A stretch of 64,000 nt of DNA, taken from assembly GCA_016704345.1 (NCBI GenBank), contig JADJAH010000016.1, positions 62,001 through 126,000 of the forward strand, in the 5' to 3' direction. A program made the translations under genes and the position numbers. Under the pieces are notes generated by a model, which saw only the letters and a list, made by a program, of their open reading frames with translations, was not told where the DNA came from and searched no databases. Source of the DNA: Ignavibacteria bacterium (GTDB lineage: Bacteria > Bacteroidota > Ignavibacteria > Tepidaquicellales > Tepidaquicellaceae). Of the stretch, positions 15,924 to 24,066 are shown piece after piece (the first letter of the stretch is position 1; the number at the start of each line of letters is the position of its first letter).

Positions 15924-18848
15924 ATGAAAAGTGCAAGATTCCCGGTGATGTTCATTCTCACATTCCTTGCCTGTTCGGCGCTCGTGGCATTTAAGAATGT
16001 CGATGATCAGCCGAAGAAAGTTAAATCCGGATACTTCAAACTTGCCGAAGGGCTTACAGATAGAGATTACATGCCAGGTACGGTCATATTCAAGTTGAAA
16101 GAATCAAACAGAAACTTTGCCGGCATTAATTCAATCAGCAACAGTAATCTTGAAGCAGCTTTTTCTGCCATTGGTGCAACAGCTCCCGCAAAGATTTTTG
16201 CGGATGCATTCAAACCGTCGGTCGAATCGATCAATGGTGAAAAGACATCCGATCTTTCGTTGATATATGTTGTGAAGTATAATTCAGGCAGATCAATTGA
16301 AGAAGCTGTCAATGAGATCTATGCAACCGGTGAAGTAGAATATGCTCAGCCAAAATATATTCAGAAAGTTGCATTCACTCCAAACGATCCTTCACTCGGA
16401 CAGCAATACTACATAAACAGGATCCAGGCAATTGCCGGCTGGGATGTTCAGCAAGGCGATACGAATGTTGTGATCGGAATTGTTGACTCCGGAATTGATT
16501 GGGATCATCCGGATCTTGCGGCAAATATAAAGATAAATTATGCAGATCCCATCAACGGGGCAGATGATGATGGTGACGGATATGTTGATAATTACAGAGG
16601 TTGGGACTTTGGCGGCGCTGACTACACAAATGTCGTTGGCGATAATGACCCGATGATAATGGGCTCAAACAATACACACGGCTCGCACGTTGCCGGAGAT
16701 GCATCTGCCGTAACAAACAACGGTGTTGGAGTTGCAGGGGCAGGATTCAAGTGCAAGTTGATGGGTATAAAGAGTTCAGCGGATAACGATACAAGAGGCC
16801 CGGGCGGACAGGGTTACATTATTTCAGGATATGAAGGTATCAGATATGCAGCCGACAGAGGTTGCGCCGTTATCAATTGCTCATGGGGCGGCGGAGGCGG
16901 AGGACAATTTGAACAGGATGTAATAACTTATGCAACAATAAACAAGAATGCTCTTGTTGTCTGTGCTGCAGGTAATGAAAGTTCAAGCGGTTCATTTTAT
17001 CCCGCGAGTTACAAGTATGTGTTGAGTGTTGCATCTACAAACTCGTCAGATGTAAGATCATCATTTTCAAACTACGGAAACAACATAGACGTTTGTGCGC
17101 CGGGGTCAAGCATTTACAGCACACTGTGGAATAATTCATACGCCATTTTCGACGGAACATCAATGGCATCTCCGATTGCGGCAGGTGTTTGCGCGATTGT
17201 AAAGTCACAGTTTCCCACGTATACTGCCATGCAGGTTGGAGAAAAAGTGAGAGTGAATTGCGACAACATTGACTCACAGAATCCATCATACATAGGCGCT
17301 CTTGGAAAAGGAAGAGTTAACATGTTCAAAGCGCTGACTGTTAATTCACCTTCAGTAAGATTGATTTCAACAGTGGTAACTGACGGAAACAACAATGTCC
17401 CGCAACCAAATGATACACTGAATATGGTCGGTACATTCAGAAATTATCTTCAGGCAACTTCTAATGCTGCCGTGGCAATAACCACTACATCAAATGCTGT
17501 TACATTGCTTAACGGAAATTCAACTCTTGGTTCAATACAAACCTTAGCCTCGGTTACAAACGGCAGCGGTCCGTTCAGAGTCAGGGTGAATTCAACTGCT
17601 CCTGCAAATTCAATAGTGAATTTCAAAGTTACTTATACTGACGGCACGTATTCGGATTTCGAATATTTTTCCGTAGTGATAAATCCGAGTTACTTCAATA
17701 TGGATGCGAATAAAATTGCCACTACAATTAACAGCAGAGGAAATTTCGGATATAACGATTATTCAAATAATACACAGGGTATAGGATTCAAGTATAACAA
17801 TCAGGCAAATTTGCTTTTTGAAGGCGGATTGATTTGCGCAACGTCAGCATCGAGAGTCTCCGATGTTGTCAGAGGTACAAATCAAGCGGTGCAGAATACT
17901 GATTTCACCAACATAATTCCGTTTCAGTTGACTCAGCCGGGAGTGATCTCAAATCAGGACGGAAGCGCAAAGTATAATGATAACGGCGCCGGTGTTTCAA
18001 AGATCGGTATTGAAATTTCATTCAACAGTTTTGCCTTCTCCAATGAAGCAGATGAAGATTATGTGATCATGAGATACAAGGTCAGGAATACGAATGCTTC
18101 GGAGATAACCGGATTCTATGCCGGTTTGTTCGGCGACTGGGATCTTGGCGATCAGGGCAATCTGAACAAAGTTGATTATGATCCCACAAACAGATTAGGA
18201 TACATCTGGAGAACAGATAACAATCCGTCAACGTATGCAGGAATGTCGTTGCTCTCAGCTACAAATGTTTCTTACTGGGCAATTGACAATGACAATACAA
18301 TCGCCGGAAATCCATGGGGAATTTATGACGGCTTCACAGATCAGGAAAAATATCAATCGCTTTCATCAGGTCTGGGAAGAACTCAGGCCGGTGGCACAAG
18401 CGGAAGAGATATTGCCAATGTGATCGGAAGCGGACCGTACAGCATTCCTGCCAACGGTGAAATAACAATTGCTTTTGCTTTGATCGCGGGCAACAATCTT
18501 ACTGATCTTCAGGCAAATGCCACGGCTGCAAGAAACAAATACAACTCGCTGGTTGGCATTACCAATTACAACAGCGAACTCCCTTCGGATTTTTCACTTT
18601 CGCAGAACTATCCGAACCCATTTAATCCTACAACAAACATAAAGTTCTCAATCGCTAATCCGGGATTGACATCTTTGAAGATATATAACACTCTCGGAAA
18701 AGAAGTTGCTTCGCTTGTGAATGAATATCTGCAAGCCGGAAGTTACGATGCTGACTGGAATGCGTCAGGAAATTCGAGCGGGGTTTATTTCTACAGGTTA
18801 CAGGCAAATGGATTTGTACAAACTAAGCGAATGCTTCTTATAAAATAG
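15924..18848 (+). CDS. Secreted subtilisin-like (S8) serine protease with T9SS sorting domain
   Basis: The 974-residue protein has a signal peptide (FPVMFILTFLACSALVAF), a pro-region to about 150, an S8 catalytic domain, a long C-terminal region, and a type A T9SS sorting domain (LSQNYPNPFNPTTNIKFSI to KRMLLIK). The catalytic triad is visible: Asp188 in IVDSGIDWDHPDL, His252 in THGSHVAG and Ser413 in GTSMASPIAAG. An Asp-rich insert (GADDDGDGYVDN) after the catalytic Asp probably binds calcium. It follows ndk by 35 bp but is probably expressed from its own promoter. A bidirectional terminator at 18871-18902 ends the unit. Export across the outer membrane is inferred from the tail. Confidence 0.93.
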   Translation: MKSARFPVMFILTFLACSALVAFKNVDDQPKKVKSGYFKLAEGLTDRDYMPGTVIFKLKESNRNFAGINSISNSNLEAAFSAIGATAPAKIFADAFKPSVESINGEKTSDLSLIYVVKYNSGRSIEEAVNEIYATGEVEYAQPKYIQKVAFTPNDPSLGQQYYINRIQAIAGWDVQQGDTNVVIGIVDSGIDWDHPDLAANIKINYADPINGADDDGDGYVDNYRGWDFGGADYTNVVGDNDPMIMGSNNTHGSHVAGDASAVTNNGVGVAGAGFKCKLMGIKSSADNDTRGPGGQGYIISGYEGIRYAADRGCAVINCSWGGGGGGQFEQDVITYATINKNALVVCAAGNESSSGSFYPASYKYVLSVASTNSSDVRSSFSNYGNNIDVCAPGSSIYSTLWNNSYAIFDGTSMASPIAAGVCAIVKSQFPTYTAMQVGEKVRVNCDNIDSQNPSYIGALGKGRVNMFKALTVNSPSVRLISTVVTDGNNNVPQPNDTLNMVGTFRNYLQATSNAAVAITTTSNAVTLLNGNSTLGSIQTLASVTNGSGPFRVRVNSTAPANSIVNFKVTYTDGTYSDFEYFSVVINPSYFNMDANKIATTINSRGNFGYNDYSNNTQGIGFKYNNQANLLFEGGLICATSASRVSDVVRGTNQAVQNTDFTNIIPFQLTQPGVISNQDGSAKYNDNGAGVSKIGIEISFNSFAFSNEADEDYVIMRYKVRNTNASEITGFYAGLFGDWDLGDQGNLNKVDYDPTNRLGYIWRTDNNPSTYAGMSLLSATNVSYWAIDNDNTIAGNPWGIYDGFTDQEKYQSLSSGLGRTQAGGTSGRDIANVIGSGPYSIPANGEITIAFALIAGNNLTDLQANATAARNKYNSLVGITNYNSELPSDFSLSQNYPNPFNPTTNIKFSIANPGLTSLKIYNTLGKEVASLVNEYLQAGSYDADWNASGNSSGVYFYRLQANGFVQTKRMLLIK

Positions 18849-18870
18849 CATTGCAATATAAATCGATAAT

Positions 18871-18902
18871 AAAAAAAGCCACCTTCAAATGGTGGCTTTT
18901 TT
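18871..18902. terminator. Bidirectional intrinsic terminator
   Basis: A run of A, then GCCACC, a seven-base loop, GGTGGC and a run of T. It serves the convergent genes ending at 18848 (plus) and 19023 (minus). Confidence 0.88.
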
Positions 18903-18940
18903 CAATTAAGAATTAAGAATTGAGAATTAGGAATTAAAAA
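18903..18940. repeat. GAATTA-type short intergenic repeat
   Basis: Four imperfect units of the form AATTAAG / AATTGAG / AATTAGG follow the terminator and end in GGAATTAAAAA. The same ending occurs inverted at 1372-1405. Confidence 0.45.
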
Positions 18941-19022
18941 ATCACTTAACGCTGAAAGGGCTTCTGTTCGGAAATTTTGAGTAAGAATGAATTCAAAATC
19001 AATTTAAATACAGAATCAAAAC

Positions 19023-20759
19023 TTATTGGTCATCGGTAACTTCATCGGAATTCTCATCTTCTGTTTCGGAATTGTTTTCATTGGTTTCTCCCGATGCATC
19101 TTTCTTCTTTATGTTTATTGATCTTACTACTGCTTCGATCTCGTTCTTATACTTATCAAAAAATTCCTTTCTCACTTCAGCTTTTACCGACAACTTCTCG
19201 GTGCCCAATGTGTTCAAGACATAGAATTCATACTTCGTGTGTGCAGCCTGTGTTTCAGGTGGCTTGGCAAACCCGCTCAGATTACTGTCAAGCATTTGAA
19301 ATTCCGTAGTGAATTCTTCGGAATTAAACCCGCGATTCTCAGTATCAAGGCGTATAAATATTGTCATCGTTCCGGGCTTCTCCGCTGTAGTATCAGTAAG
19401 GATCACTCCCCTGAACTCTTTTTCTTTTCTATTAACTTCACGCTCATCAATCAACTTCCAGTTATTTGGAAAATACATTCCCAATCCGATCTCACCTTCA
19501 TTAAAATTGTTCCTGAGAGAATCCGGTATGTCAAAGAAGGCTTTGGACGTGTCAATCCCCTTTGCTGTATCAGAAGCAAGAAGACTGTCACCAAGTCTTC
19601 GCAAAGAGTCGAGCTCATTTGTAAGCCTTGAAGTCTCAGTAGAATCTTTTGATTGCTCATCATCTTTCGGCCTGTTGACCTTTGGAGGTTGAATTACTCT
19701 TCGCGGAGGCACATCACGTTTCGGAATGCTTATTTCAGTTTGCTCTTCTTTTGGAGGAGGCTTGTTTGGATCTTCAACATTCTCCAGTTTGATCTTTGGA
19801 TCGGGCAGATCCTGAATGACAATTAGTCTCTGAGATTCTTCCTGACTTGCATCTTTTGGTTTCTTTGAGATCTTGTAAAATGCAAAGCCGGCGGCAGCAA
19901 GATGCAATGCTACAGCAACGGCAAGACCAATTGTCAGATTCCTCCTGATCAAAGAACGAAGAGTATCAAAAGGATTCTTATATGTTCCGTCTTCTATATA
20001 ACCGCCTTCGGAATAATCACCCAAAGGCAGGGGCGCTTGAATCAGTTCGGCAACTTCCGGATTAGGGATCAGTGCTATTCTGCCCTGATCATCTCTAGCA
20101 AGAGTCTCTGCAGGTATTACATCGCCGGGGTCAACAGATAGAGTTACTTCAACTTCATAGATACTTTTTTCTTCCTTAGGAGAAACAAAATTCTTGTAAC
20201 GCTTTGCATTTGCAGCAGTCTTTTTATCTCTGAAGTCATAGTCAATTCTTACGCTCTCTCCGTGAAATAGATCAAACCTGACTTTTTGAAGATGCTCGTC
20301 TATGAGTTTTGGTGTGAATCTTCCTTCATCACCAAACTCTTCCTGCAAATTTTCAGATGCAGACTCTTCCTGTTCAGATTTGTTTTCCGAAATTGAGATA
20401 GTTATCTCGGCTTCCTGTGTGCCGAAATCATTTCTGGGAGGAAGATAGATCTCATCACTCTGAATTTCATCTGATGAATTCTTATCTCTGACAACAGTAG
20501 AAATCTTCACTCCCTTTTTTGTTGACACAAGGATCTGCAGGTTATTCCTGTCAATGAGACTTAGCCTGTTATCACTGTCAACAGATCTTGGTTTCACCGG
20601 TTTAGGGGGAACAACAGGCAGAATCCCTTCCTTCGGAGAGTCTGTGCTGCCTTCAGTAAGTTCGTTATCTCGTATATTTTTTTCGGATTGTCCGGAAGGA
20701 TTGTCCGTATTCCCGGGAGTTTCCGTGTTCTCTTCCGGATTTATAGTGTTATCTGGCAT
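19023..20759 (-). CDS. TonB-like single-pass membrane protein with a large acidic cytoplasmic region
   Basis: I do not recognise a full-length family. The 578-residue protein has an acidic N-terminal region of about 270 residues, one hydrophobic segment at about 273-295 (IGLAVAVALHLAAAGFAFY), then a Pro/Lys-rich stretch (DPNKPPPKEEQ, PPRRVIQPPKVNRPKD) like the spacer of TonB. It ends in a compact domain (MYFPNNWKLIDEREVN ... FDKYKNEIEAVVRSINIKK) and an acidic tail. Unlike ordinary TonB, half the protein precedes the anchor and would lie in the cytoplasm. No ExbB/ExbD is in the window. A trans-envelope link is inferred; the function is unknown. Confidence 0.7.
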   Translation of the reverse strand: MPDNTINPEENTETPGNTDNPSGQSEKNIRDNELTEGSTDSPKEGILPVVPPKPVKPRSVDSDNRLSLIDRNNLQILVSTKKGVKISTVVRDKNSSDEIQSDEIYLPPRNDFGTQEAEITISISENKSEQEESASENLQEEFGDEGRFTPKLIDEHLQKVRFDLFHGESVRIDYDFRDKKTAANAKRYKNFVSPKEEKSIYEVEVTLSVDPGDVIPAETLARDDQGRIALIPNPEVAELIQAPLPLGDYSEGGYIEDGTYKNPFDTLRSLIRRNLTIGLAVAVALHLAAAGFAFYKISKKPKDASQEESQRLIVIQDLPDPKIKLENVEDPNKPPPKEEQTEISIPKRDVPPRRVIQPPKVNRPKDDEQSKDSTETSRLTNELDSLRRLGDSLLASDTAKGIDTSKAFFDIPDSLRNNFNEGEIGLGMYFPNNWKLIDEREVNRKEKEFRGVILTDTTAEKPGTMTIFIRLDTENRGFNSEEFTTEFQMLDSNLSGFAKPPETQAAHTKYEFYVLNTLGTEKLSVKAEVRKEFFDKYKNEIEAVVRSINIKKKDASGETNENNSETEDENSDEVTDDQ

Positions 20760-20980
20760 TTTATTTTGGCGCGGTAATTTAGAAAACTTAAGCCTAACAA
20801 TAAATTCATTTAGAATGTTTATCTATCAAGCATCTTATTCTGATCGGTATCGGTTTACTGACAATTAAATCAAAATAACCCGGCAAATGTTCCAAACAAA
20901 AGTGAATATGTTAAAATCTGGAGGTTGCATTTAATTTAGAATTCGTATTTTTGTATATCTTTAATTTAAAAAATACAATT

Positions 20981-22228
20981 ATGGCGACAAATTTAGTTAG
21001 TTTAGTGAGTGAATATTTAACGGGTGATAACGTTTCCAAGATTGCTAACTACCTTGGAATTGACTCGTCGAAAACCCAGAGCGCGATCAAAGCCTCTCTC
21101 CCGGCACTTCTCGGGGGATTGATCTATAAAACTTCTGACCCCAAAGGAGCAAGTGAAATATATGATATGGTAAAAGGTCTTGACGGAAATAATCTTTCCA
21201 ATCTGGGCGGTATGCTTAACGCAGGAACTCAGACTGATGATCTTATTTCTTCAGGATCAAAATTTGTTAACAGCATTTTTGGTTCAAAGACAGATGCGGT
21301 TAATCAGTATGTATCAAAAGAATCAGGAATTAACATTGGTTCACTGGCAAAGTTTCTTCCATTGATTGCATCAATAGTGATGAGCTTCATTGGCAAGGAA
21401 GCAAAGGCAAACGGTATCACAAATGCGTCCGGATTGACTTCAATGCTCTCTGGACTTAAGGGTTCACTCAAAGGACTGATTCCTGCCGGCTTGTTAGGTA
21501 CGCTTGGACTGACCAGCTTGTTCGGTGATACACCGGATAAAGTGAAACATGTAGCTAAGCAAGTTGAAGAAGAGTCTAAAGGCGGTTTAGGCAAGATACT
21601 CCTGCCTCTGCTTGGAATTGCTGCAATTCTCGGACTCATTTATCTTTTTGCAAAAGGATGCAATGATGAGAAAACTGTAACGACGACAGTAAAGAAAGAT
21701 ACAGTTCAGAAAGTTGTCAAAACAGATACGGCAAAAATGCAGACCATGCCAAAGGAATGGACTGCGCTCGGCAAATTCGCTATCCTCAAACTAATCAGCG
21801 GTGATTCAATAAATATTCCGGAACTCGGTGTTGAAAGAAAACTCATTGGTTTCATAACCGATTCCACGAAGATGGCTGATAAAGAAACGTGGTTCTCATT
21901 TGATCGTATTTTGTTTGAAACAGATAAGGCTACTCTTAAGCAGGAGTCGATGGATCAGATAAGAAGTATAGCAATAATCCTGAAATCATATCCCAATGTT
22001 GATCTGAAGATAGGCGGCTACACTGACAATACCGGTGACGCCAAACATAATCAGCAATTATCAACAGAAAGAGCCAATGCAGTGATGAATGCAATTGTTG
22101 GAATGGGTATTCCTTCCGCAAGATTGAAAGCCGAAGGTTACGGTTCACAATTCCCGGTTGCAGACAACAGCACAGAAGAGGGCAGAGCCAAGAACAGAAG
22201 AATTGATGTCAGAGTGGCAAAGAAATGA
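20981..22228 (+). CDS. DUF937 domain fused to an OmpA-type peptidoglycan-binding domain
   Basis: Residues 1 to about 145 match the DUF937 pattern: LVSEYLTGDNVSKIANYLGI, then LPALLGGLIYKTSDPKGA. A hydrophobic helix near 210-225 (ILLPLLGIAAILGLIYLF) follows, and the last 110 residues are an OmpA domain. That domain has FDRILFETDKATLK, then IGGYTDNTGDAKHNQQLSTERA and AKNRRIDVRV, the residues that grip diaminopimelate in peptidoglycan. ATG 20981 is preferred over an upstream start because DUF937 begins there. No signal peptide is seen, so topology is uncertain. A strong terminator follows at 22279. Confidence 0.85.
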   Translation: MATNLVSLVSEYLTGDNVSKIANYLGIDSSKTQSAIKASLPALLGGLIYKTSDPKGASEIYDMVKGLDGNNLSNLGGMLNAGTQTDDLISSGSKFVNSIFGSKTDAVNQYVSKESGINIGSLAKFLPLIASIVMSFIGKEAKANGITNASGLTSMLSGLKGSLKGLIPAGLLGTLGLTSLFGDTPDKVKHVAKQVEEESKGGLGKILLPLLGIAAILGLIYLFAKGCNDEKTVTTTVKKDTVQKVVKTDTAKMQTMPKEWTALGKFAILKLISGDSINIPELGVERKLIGFITDSTKMADKETWFSFDRILFETDKATLKQESMDQIRSIAIILKSYPNVDLKIGGYTDNTGDAKHNQQLSTERANAVMNAIVGMGIPSARLKAEGYGSQFPVADNSTEEGRAKNRRIDVRVAKK

Positions 22229-22278
22229 GGACGATATAGTCTCAGGATAAATACTTAAACAGTTAAATTGTGAAATAG

Positions 22279-22311
22279 AAAAAGCCGGCAAATTGAAATG
22301 CCGGCTTTTTT
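22279..22311. terminator. Bidirectional intrinsic terminator
   Basis: AAAAAGCCGGCA, an eight-base loop, then TGCCGGCTTTTTT, between the convergent genes ending at 22228 and 22401. Confidence 0.9.
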
Positions 22312-22400
22312 GTTATCAATCTTAAAGTCATTCAGCAATACCCAAAAAATAGAATCACTTTAATATCAGAATTCACTGAGTATTTTTGACCGCAAAGAAA

Positions 22401-23039
22401 TTATCTGAAATAGTAACCAATTCCGATATTCGCATTTATGTACGAGTAATCATTATCATCTTCGCCTTTCAAATTTGTACCCGAACTCAATGCTATATTG
22501 TACTTACCATTTACGGACATCATAATATCATTGCCCAGTACATACCAGAAACCGACTTCAGGTGCGAGGCCGAAATGCCAGTTGTCATTGTCAATCTTAT
22601 TGATTCCAAGTTGTACTTGCTGTCCAACAAAATAAGCGCCTACATTGGCCTGAACATACGGTATGAACTTATTTTTTTTGCTGTCGTTGAAATAGTAGCT
22701 GATGTTTGCCAGGATCGGCACATAGTTAAGATAACGTGCCTGAGCTCCGGAGACTGCTCCGTTTGGAAGTTCAGTGAAGCCGTTCTCGTCTTCTACGCTA
22801 AGAACGTTCCAATTGAAAGAAATACCGATTGCAGTATTATCCTTTATGAATTTTTTGAAAGTCAAAGATGCCCCTGCAAAGCTGGGATCATCTATGAAAT
22901 CGGTTGCTCTGCCTGAGTTGAATGCCGCACTCCACTCCACAACACCAGTTGAAGTACCGTGCCTTGTTTGTGAGATACCTGAATTGGCTATCAACATCAG
23001 AGTAAATATCGTAGTAAAAATTACACTCTTCATTTTCAT
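22401..23039 (-). CDS. Small outer-membrane beta-barrel protein
   Basis: The 212-residue protein has a signal peptide ending in NSGISQ and alternating aromatic strands (ILANISYYFN, FIPYVQANVGAYF, YSYINANIGIGYYF). It ends with a terminal aromatic strand (GYYFR), the pattern of OprF/OmpW-like porin-family barrels. It starts 30 bp after the DUF4136 lipoprotein on the same strand and is probably cotranscribed. No substrate is suggested. Confidence 0.8.
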   Translation of the reverse strand: MKMKSVIFTTIFTLMLIANSGISQTRHGTSTGVVEWSAAFNSGRATDFIDDPSFAGASLTFKKFIKDNTAIGISFNWNVLSVEDENGFTELPNGAVSGAQARYLNYVPILANISYYFNDSKKNKFIPYVQANVGAYFVGQQVQLGINKIDNDNWHFGLAPEVGFWYVLGNDIMMSVNGKYNIALSSGTNLKGEDDNDYSYINANIGIGYYFR

Positions 23040-23069
23040 TTGTTATGTTTTCTTGAATTATTGAATTGA

Positions 23070-23660
23070 TTACTTCAGATAAGGCGATTGAGAAAATGCC
23101 TTATTGACAGTCGTGTTGATTCTTGAAACAACATTTCCCTGATCAGCCAAACCGTTTATAGCAGCGACCCATTCAGGCTGATTGTTGCTTCCCTGAACAG
23201 CACTTGCCCTGTCATTCAGAAGAAGGAACAGTGATCCGGTAGTGTATGTGTAATCGTATCCATAGTCTGGATAGCACCAATAGTATCCATAATAATCCCA
23301 ATAGCATCCGTCCCCATTATCAACGTATGTTGTTGTGGTTGTAACACCTGCACTGATAACTACATCGGCTTGTGCTACCGTGTTTACCCTTGTCCATCCA
23401 AGAGCTGTAAGGTTTGAATTCACTGAAGTGAAAATTGCGGACTTGTAACTTGGATCAGTACTATTTCCGATCACAAGTGAGTCGGAAATGTAATAACTGT
23501 TAACACTTTGAAAATTGTAAGTGTTATCATAAAGCGTTACTACAACATCATAGTTGTCTGTATTCAACCCATAGTCCTGATAACACGAAGAGATCATTAC
23601 CAACATCAAAACAGGTAATGTGTAAAGAAACTTTCGGAAGAACTTTGTAAAGTTTTTCAT
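23070..23660 (-). CDS. DUF4136-type lipoprotein
   Basis: A lipoprotein signal ends at ISSCYQ, putting the lipidated Cys at 26. The body has the DUF4136 plan: a YxVVVTLYD strand, a central QADVVISAGV with a Tyr/Trp-rich stretch (CYWDYYGYYWCYPDYGY), then a C-terminal WVAAINGLAD...VNKAFSQSPY. Length 196 is usual. It is likely anchored in an outer leaflet of the envelope; no biochemical role is known for the family. The barrel gene follows 30 bp downstream. Confidence 0.82.
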   Translation of the reverse strand: MKNFTKFFRKFLYTLPVLMLVMISSCYQDYGLNTDNYDVVVTLYDNTYNFQSVNSYYISDSLVIGNSTDPSYKSAIFTSVNSNLTALGWTRVNTVAQADVVISAGVTTTTTYVDNGDGCYWDYYGYYWCYPDYGYDYTYTTGSLFLLLNDRASAVQGSNNQPEWVAAINGLADQGNVVSRINTTVNKAFSQSPYLK

Positions 23661-24066
23661 TTTGTGGTTTAAGTTTTACTAATTCTGAACTTTCAATTAC
23701 TTGCGTATAAAATACAGAGCAACTTTAAGATTATAAAGTCAGAAATTCTTGAGACAAATCCTCAAACTTATGGGACACACTGGTGTCAAGCTCATCTAAA
23801 GGTCATATACCGAATGTAAAAAAGAAACTGCTCATCTCAATGTGGGTACAGGGTTATTCTAATTAATCGCAAAACAATTCATTATTAGCTATTAAATAAT
23901 TCAACAAAGCACTTTGCTGGGTATTTAAGTGTAATATCCTCTTTGCTAAAGAAACTGATTTCAGCTATTTTTTGTAGAACTATAAGTATGACGATTTTTC
24001 AATCCTCCAGGGCTTATTTTTTAAACAAAAGAGATTTTCCAAAAAACAAATCTAAATCACCCAGCA
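23661..24066. other. Divergent intergenic region
   Basis: It lies between the minus-strand lipoprotein and the plus-strand sialidase-like gene. I see no gene; it holds the GGGTATT-N14-TCTTTG motif at 23917-23945. Confidence 0.6.
23917..23945 (+). promoter_or_regulatory. Shared upstream motif, copy 1
   Basis: CTGGGTATT, 14 bases, TCTTTG, 122 bp before the start at 24067. Copies with identical spacing lie at 28925 and 31786, each upstream of a large secreted propeller. Promoter function is inferred. Confidence 0.55.

Noticed and set aside
22386..22916. Plus-strand 176-residue frame opposite the barrel gene
   Set aside because: It is antisense to a well-supported signal-peptide barrel and has no motif.
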